NCBI RefSeq assembly: GCF_001297065.1
Contig: NZ_LHOX01000014.1
Location: 1-64,000 of the forward strand
Length of the DNA: 64,000 nucleotides
Direction of reading: 5' to 3'
From: Enterococcus sp. RIT-PI-f
Lineage (GTDB): Bacteria; Bacillota; Bacilli; Lactobacillales; Enterococcaceae
The position numbers were made by a program, and so were the translations under genes. The notes under the pieces were generated by a model that made no database searches, was not told the DNA's origin, and saw only the letters and a program-made list of their open reading frames with translations. Below are positions 61,813-64,000 of the stretch, one piece after another. How positions within the stretch are numbered: position 1 is the stretch's first letter; each line of letters opens with the position of its first letter.

Positions 61813-62399
61813 TCTGCTACTTCAGTACGAGTTAGTTCTGGCATATCAGCTGTAAGATAGTTACGTGCGAAATCCAAATCTGTGATCCAATCTTTTATAT
61901 GATCTCTTTGAATAATAAGCGGCATACGATCATGTATTGGGGATACTGACTCGTTAGGTTTTGTCGTCATAATGATCGATTCCGTTTCAAAACCCGCACC
62001 TGTTTTATGCACACGATAAAATCCTCCCAAATAAAAAACTTCATTATCCCCTGCAGTAAATAATAGTTTTCGTTTTTCGGAATCCCACTCATAGAATCCA
62101 GAAACTGGTATGACGCAGCGAGTTTCTCTGAAGGCTTTAGAAAAAGTCTTCTTTTCTTCTACTGTTTCTGAGCGTGCGTTTATCATCAGTTGACCAGGCT
62201 TAAATCCTTGGAATCCCCACTGAGTGATTCCTGGTACTACCCTTGAATCCTGATTAAGTCCTAGTGTTACTATATAATTAGTTGGAAAAATTTCATTAAA
62301 ACCAACACGAATATGTTTACCTGTAGCATTTAAAACGACGTGATCATAGTAGCTCCTTAATTCATTTGAAGATAAATCAAAAAAATATCTTCCACACAT
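61809..62399 (-). CDS. SRAP-family protein (YedK/HMCES-like)
   Basis: 196 residues from ATG 62399 (AAGGAGGGGGAAAAT upstream). Cys2 at the N-terminus (MCGRYFF), Asn/Arg in NARSETVEEKKTF, the Glu in GFYEWD and HDRMPLI are the conserved SRAP residues. SRAP proteins form a covalent bond through Cys2 with abasic sites in single-stranded DNA. It sits beside the UmuC operon, consistent with a DNA-damage tolerance cassette. Confidence 0.9.
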   Translation of the reverse strand: MCGRYFFDLSSNELRSYYDHVVLNATGKHIRVGFNEIFPTNYIVTLGLNQDSRVVPGITQWGFQGFKPGQLMINARSETVEEKKTFSKAFRETRCVIPVSGFYEWDSEKRKLLFTAGDNEVFYLGGFYRVHKTGAGFETESIIMTTKPNESVSPIHDRMPLIIQRDHIKDWITDLDFARNYLTADMPELTRTEVAE

Positions 62400-62490
62400 A
62401 TTTTCCCCCTCCTTTTCTGATTTGTTTAAAAAACGTGTGTCAGAGAGCTATTCTAAGGCGATTTCAAAGTCAAATGATGGATAAGGATCT

Positions 62491-62997
62491 TCATTCATCA
62501 TCTGCAAAGTCCTGATAATACTCATTTTTGATTAACTCAATCTCTTTTTCTATTTTACTCGCTTTTTTCTTTTGTTTGTTGCGAGAAGATTCTCCGTCCT
62601 GGAAATAGTCAACTTTGAACCATTTTTCCTCTTTTTTTATGGATACGTGTCGGACATCTGTCCAATAAATCGCTTGTTCATTGAGTACAAAATAATCTTC
62701 ATATGCTTCACCTAGAAATTGTCCTTCGACAGGATCCAAAAATCGCCCAAATTCGTCTTTAGTGTTTAATTGCAGCGTTATAGGTTTGTGATAAAGGAAA
62801 GACTCTGAAAGTATTGTGTCGATCTCCTCACGATTCATTAGCTCCAAGCCAAGAACTTCTTTCGTTGCCCAGGATTCATTTTCTAAAACACCTTTCATCA
62901 AATCATCCATGGCGTAGGCTGTTGCCCATTTCAGCCCGAATGGCCGGTCTCTGTATTGATTATAGTCCGTAAATGCTTTCTTAGTACGTTTTACCAT
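62491..62997 (-). CDS. YolD-like protein
   Basis: 168 residues from ATG 62997, overlapping the end of the umuC-like gene by 17 bp (AAGGTGCTGAAAGTC before it). The C-terminal part (ITLQLNTKDEFGRFLDPVEGQFLGEA, then VRHVSIKKEEKWFKVDYF) fits the YolD/beta-barrel family that accompanies UvrX/UmuC polymerases in Gram-positive plasmids and phages. Likely partner or regulator of the polymerase. The N-terminal half is less typical. Confidence 0.6.
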   Translation of the reverse strand: MVKRTKKAFTDYNQYRDRPFGLKWATAYAMDDLMKGVLENESWATKEVLGLELMNREEIDTILSESFLYHKPITLQLNTKDEFGRFLDPVEGQFLGEAYEDYFVLNEQAIYWTDVRHVSIKKEEKWFKVDYFQDGESSRNKQKKKASKIEKEIELIKNEYYQDFADDE

Positions 62998-64000
62998 GAC
63001 TTTCAGCACCTTCAAGTCCAGACATACCGCCTGCATGCCCTCCGACAAGGCTGCTGCGAGCGATCGCACGTCCACCTTCCATTATGCTATTTGCATGAAC
63101 GATCGATTTAAACCCGAATTTTTTGCGTATAGTATCTACTACATAATCGATTTTTAAGTCTTTCACTTGTTCGTCCGGATCTTCAAAGAGATCAAGCTGT
63201 AGAGCATTAGAATAAACGAGCTTTGAACAGTTTACTCCCACGTTTCGAATGTCTTGGTACTTGTAATGATGATCAAATATTTGCAGTAAGTAGTTTGCTA
63301 TTTGCTTGCTGCTATTGGTTGCTGGTACCTTCATTTGCTGGTGAAATCCTCGACTTCCTGATTGATCGACGTAGCCCATTGAAAATCCGATCCACAAAGA
63401 AACGACTTCAGCTTTCGCTCCAGTACGACGTAACCTAGTTGCTACTTGATCAGCCATTTCCTTGATTACAATTTCTATTTCTTTTCGACGTGTATAGTCC
63501 CGATTTAAGACCTGACTGTTCCCCATCGACTTAGATTTCACTTTGTATTTCTGACCTACGAATGATCGATCTATGCCCCAGCTGTGCGCATATAGTTGGG
63601 TACCTAAGACACCAAAATTTTGCTTCAGCTGATAGTAATTTGCGTGTGCCAGATCATACATAGTAAATATACCCATTCGGTTCAGTCTGATTGCTGTCCG
63701 ACGTCCGATACCCCAAACGTCTGTAATATTTTCTACAGACCAAAGCTTTTGCTGAACGTCTTCATAACGCCATTCTGCTTTCATATCTGAATTTTTTTTG
63801 CTTTCGAGGTCTAGTGCGAACTTGGCCAAGAGCGGATTGTCACCTATCCCGATCGTTGTGAAGATTCCAGTTTGTCGATAAACGTCTGTTTGAATCATTC
63901 TCGCCAGCTCTCTTGCGTCCTTTGCACCGAACAGCTTTAATGAGTCTGTGACGTCCACGAAGCTCTCATCGATGCTGTATACGGAATGATTTTGCTCGTC
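62981..64000 (-). CDS. Y-family DNA polymerase, UmuC/UvrX-like (5' end beyond the window)
   Basis: The frame is open to the window edge, so the N-terminus is missing. The visible part begins near SVYSIDESFVDVTDSL, where SIDES carries catalytic Asp-Glu residues of Y-family polymerases. The thumb helix-hairpin-helix (VWGIGRRTAIRLNRMGI) and little-finger region follow. Error-prone lesion bypass in the cell; plasmid copies provide UV tolerance. It is coupled to the YolD-like gene. Confidence 0.9.
   Translation of the reverse strand, partial: DEQNHSVYSIDESFVDVTDSLKLFGAKDARELARMIQTDVYRQTGIFTTIGIGDNPLLAKFALDLESKKNSDMKAEWRYEDVQQKLWSVENITDVWGIGRRTAIRLNRMGIFTMYDLAHANYYQLKQNFGVLGTQLYAHSWGIDRSFVGQKYKVKSKSMGNSQVLNRDYTRRKEIEIVIKEMADQVATRLRRTGAKAEVVSLWIGFSMGYVDQSGSRGFHQQMKVPATNSSKQIANYLLQIFDHHYKYQDIRNVGVNCSKLVYSNALQLDLFEDPDEQVKDLKIDYVVDTIRKKFGFKSIVHANSIMEGGRAIARSSLVGGHAGGMSGLEGAESHGKTY

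Noticed and set aside
1-64000. CRISPR arrays, tRNA or rRNA genes, complete IS elements
   Set aside because: I saw no regularly spaced repeats with unique spacers, no cloverleaf-type sequences and no transposase gene; the only repeats are the coding repeat, the two introns and local dyads.

Overview
The window looks like most of a large conjugative plasmid of a low-GC Gram-positive coccus, most probably Enterococcus. The signs are strong AGGAGG ribosome sites, an Fst-type par addiction locus, a PrgX-like regulator beside a tiny peptide gene, a holin-like type I toxin, an ArpU-like regulator, PcfJ-, LtrC- and MobL-type conjugation proteins, and a plasmid UmuC. Gene order around the putative oriT and relaxase recalls the pMG1/pHT family of broth-mating enterococcal plasmids; that is inference from memory. 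No replication initiator of a family I recognise is present, so the replicon is either outside the window or unusual.

Layout. 0-5 kb: control region with a PrgX-like regulator divergent from a 26-codon peptide gene, an XRE regulator, an attenuator-like hairpin, a structured 317-bp element closed by 19-bp inverted arms, and a string of small genes. 5-35 kb: one long rightward transfer region. It encodes a 1381-residue secreted protein, a Tad/type II-secretion-like assembly module (ATPase, two TadB/TadC-like membrane proteins, several pilin-like small proteins) and a Gram-positive type IV secretion system: VirB2-like, VirD4, VirB6-like with a repetitive tail, VirB3-like, a VirB4 split into two genes, PcfJ-like, a two-domain wall hydrolase and a VirB8-like protein. 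35-44 kb: DNA processing (oriT candidate, ribbon-helix-helix accessory proteins, MobL-type relaxase, LtrC-like ArdC/Toprim protein, topoisomerase III, SSB). 44-53 kb: a type I toxin-antitoxin pair, a C5 methyltransferase, an N6A/N4C methyltransferase, small regulators and an interrupted DUF6075-like gene. 53-64 kb: AT-richer accessory cargo: a secreted bacteriocin-like peptide with an ABC transporter, a par/Fst locus, a serine resolvase, a DUF262 plus HEPN pair with a divergent unknown gene (candidate phage defence), then an SRAP protein, a YolD-like protein and UmuC on the minus strand.

Two related but diverged group II introns (2720 and 2746 bp) interrupt essential-looking genes in the sense orientation. 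One lies between the lysozyme-like and CHAP domains of the conjugative wall hydrolase. The other lies immediately after the catalytic Cys codon of the C5 methyltransferase (FPC|QAFS). In both cases precise removal restores the reading frame, so splicing probably controls both functions.

The most noteworthy points are the coexistence of a Tad-like pilus assembly module with a conjugative T4SS (a possible basis for contact formation in liquid), the regulator/peptide pair, the structured element at 2686-3002, and the DUF262/HEPN/unknown cluster.
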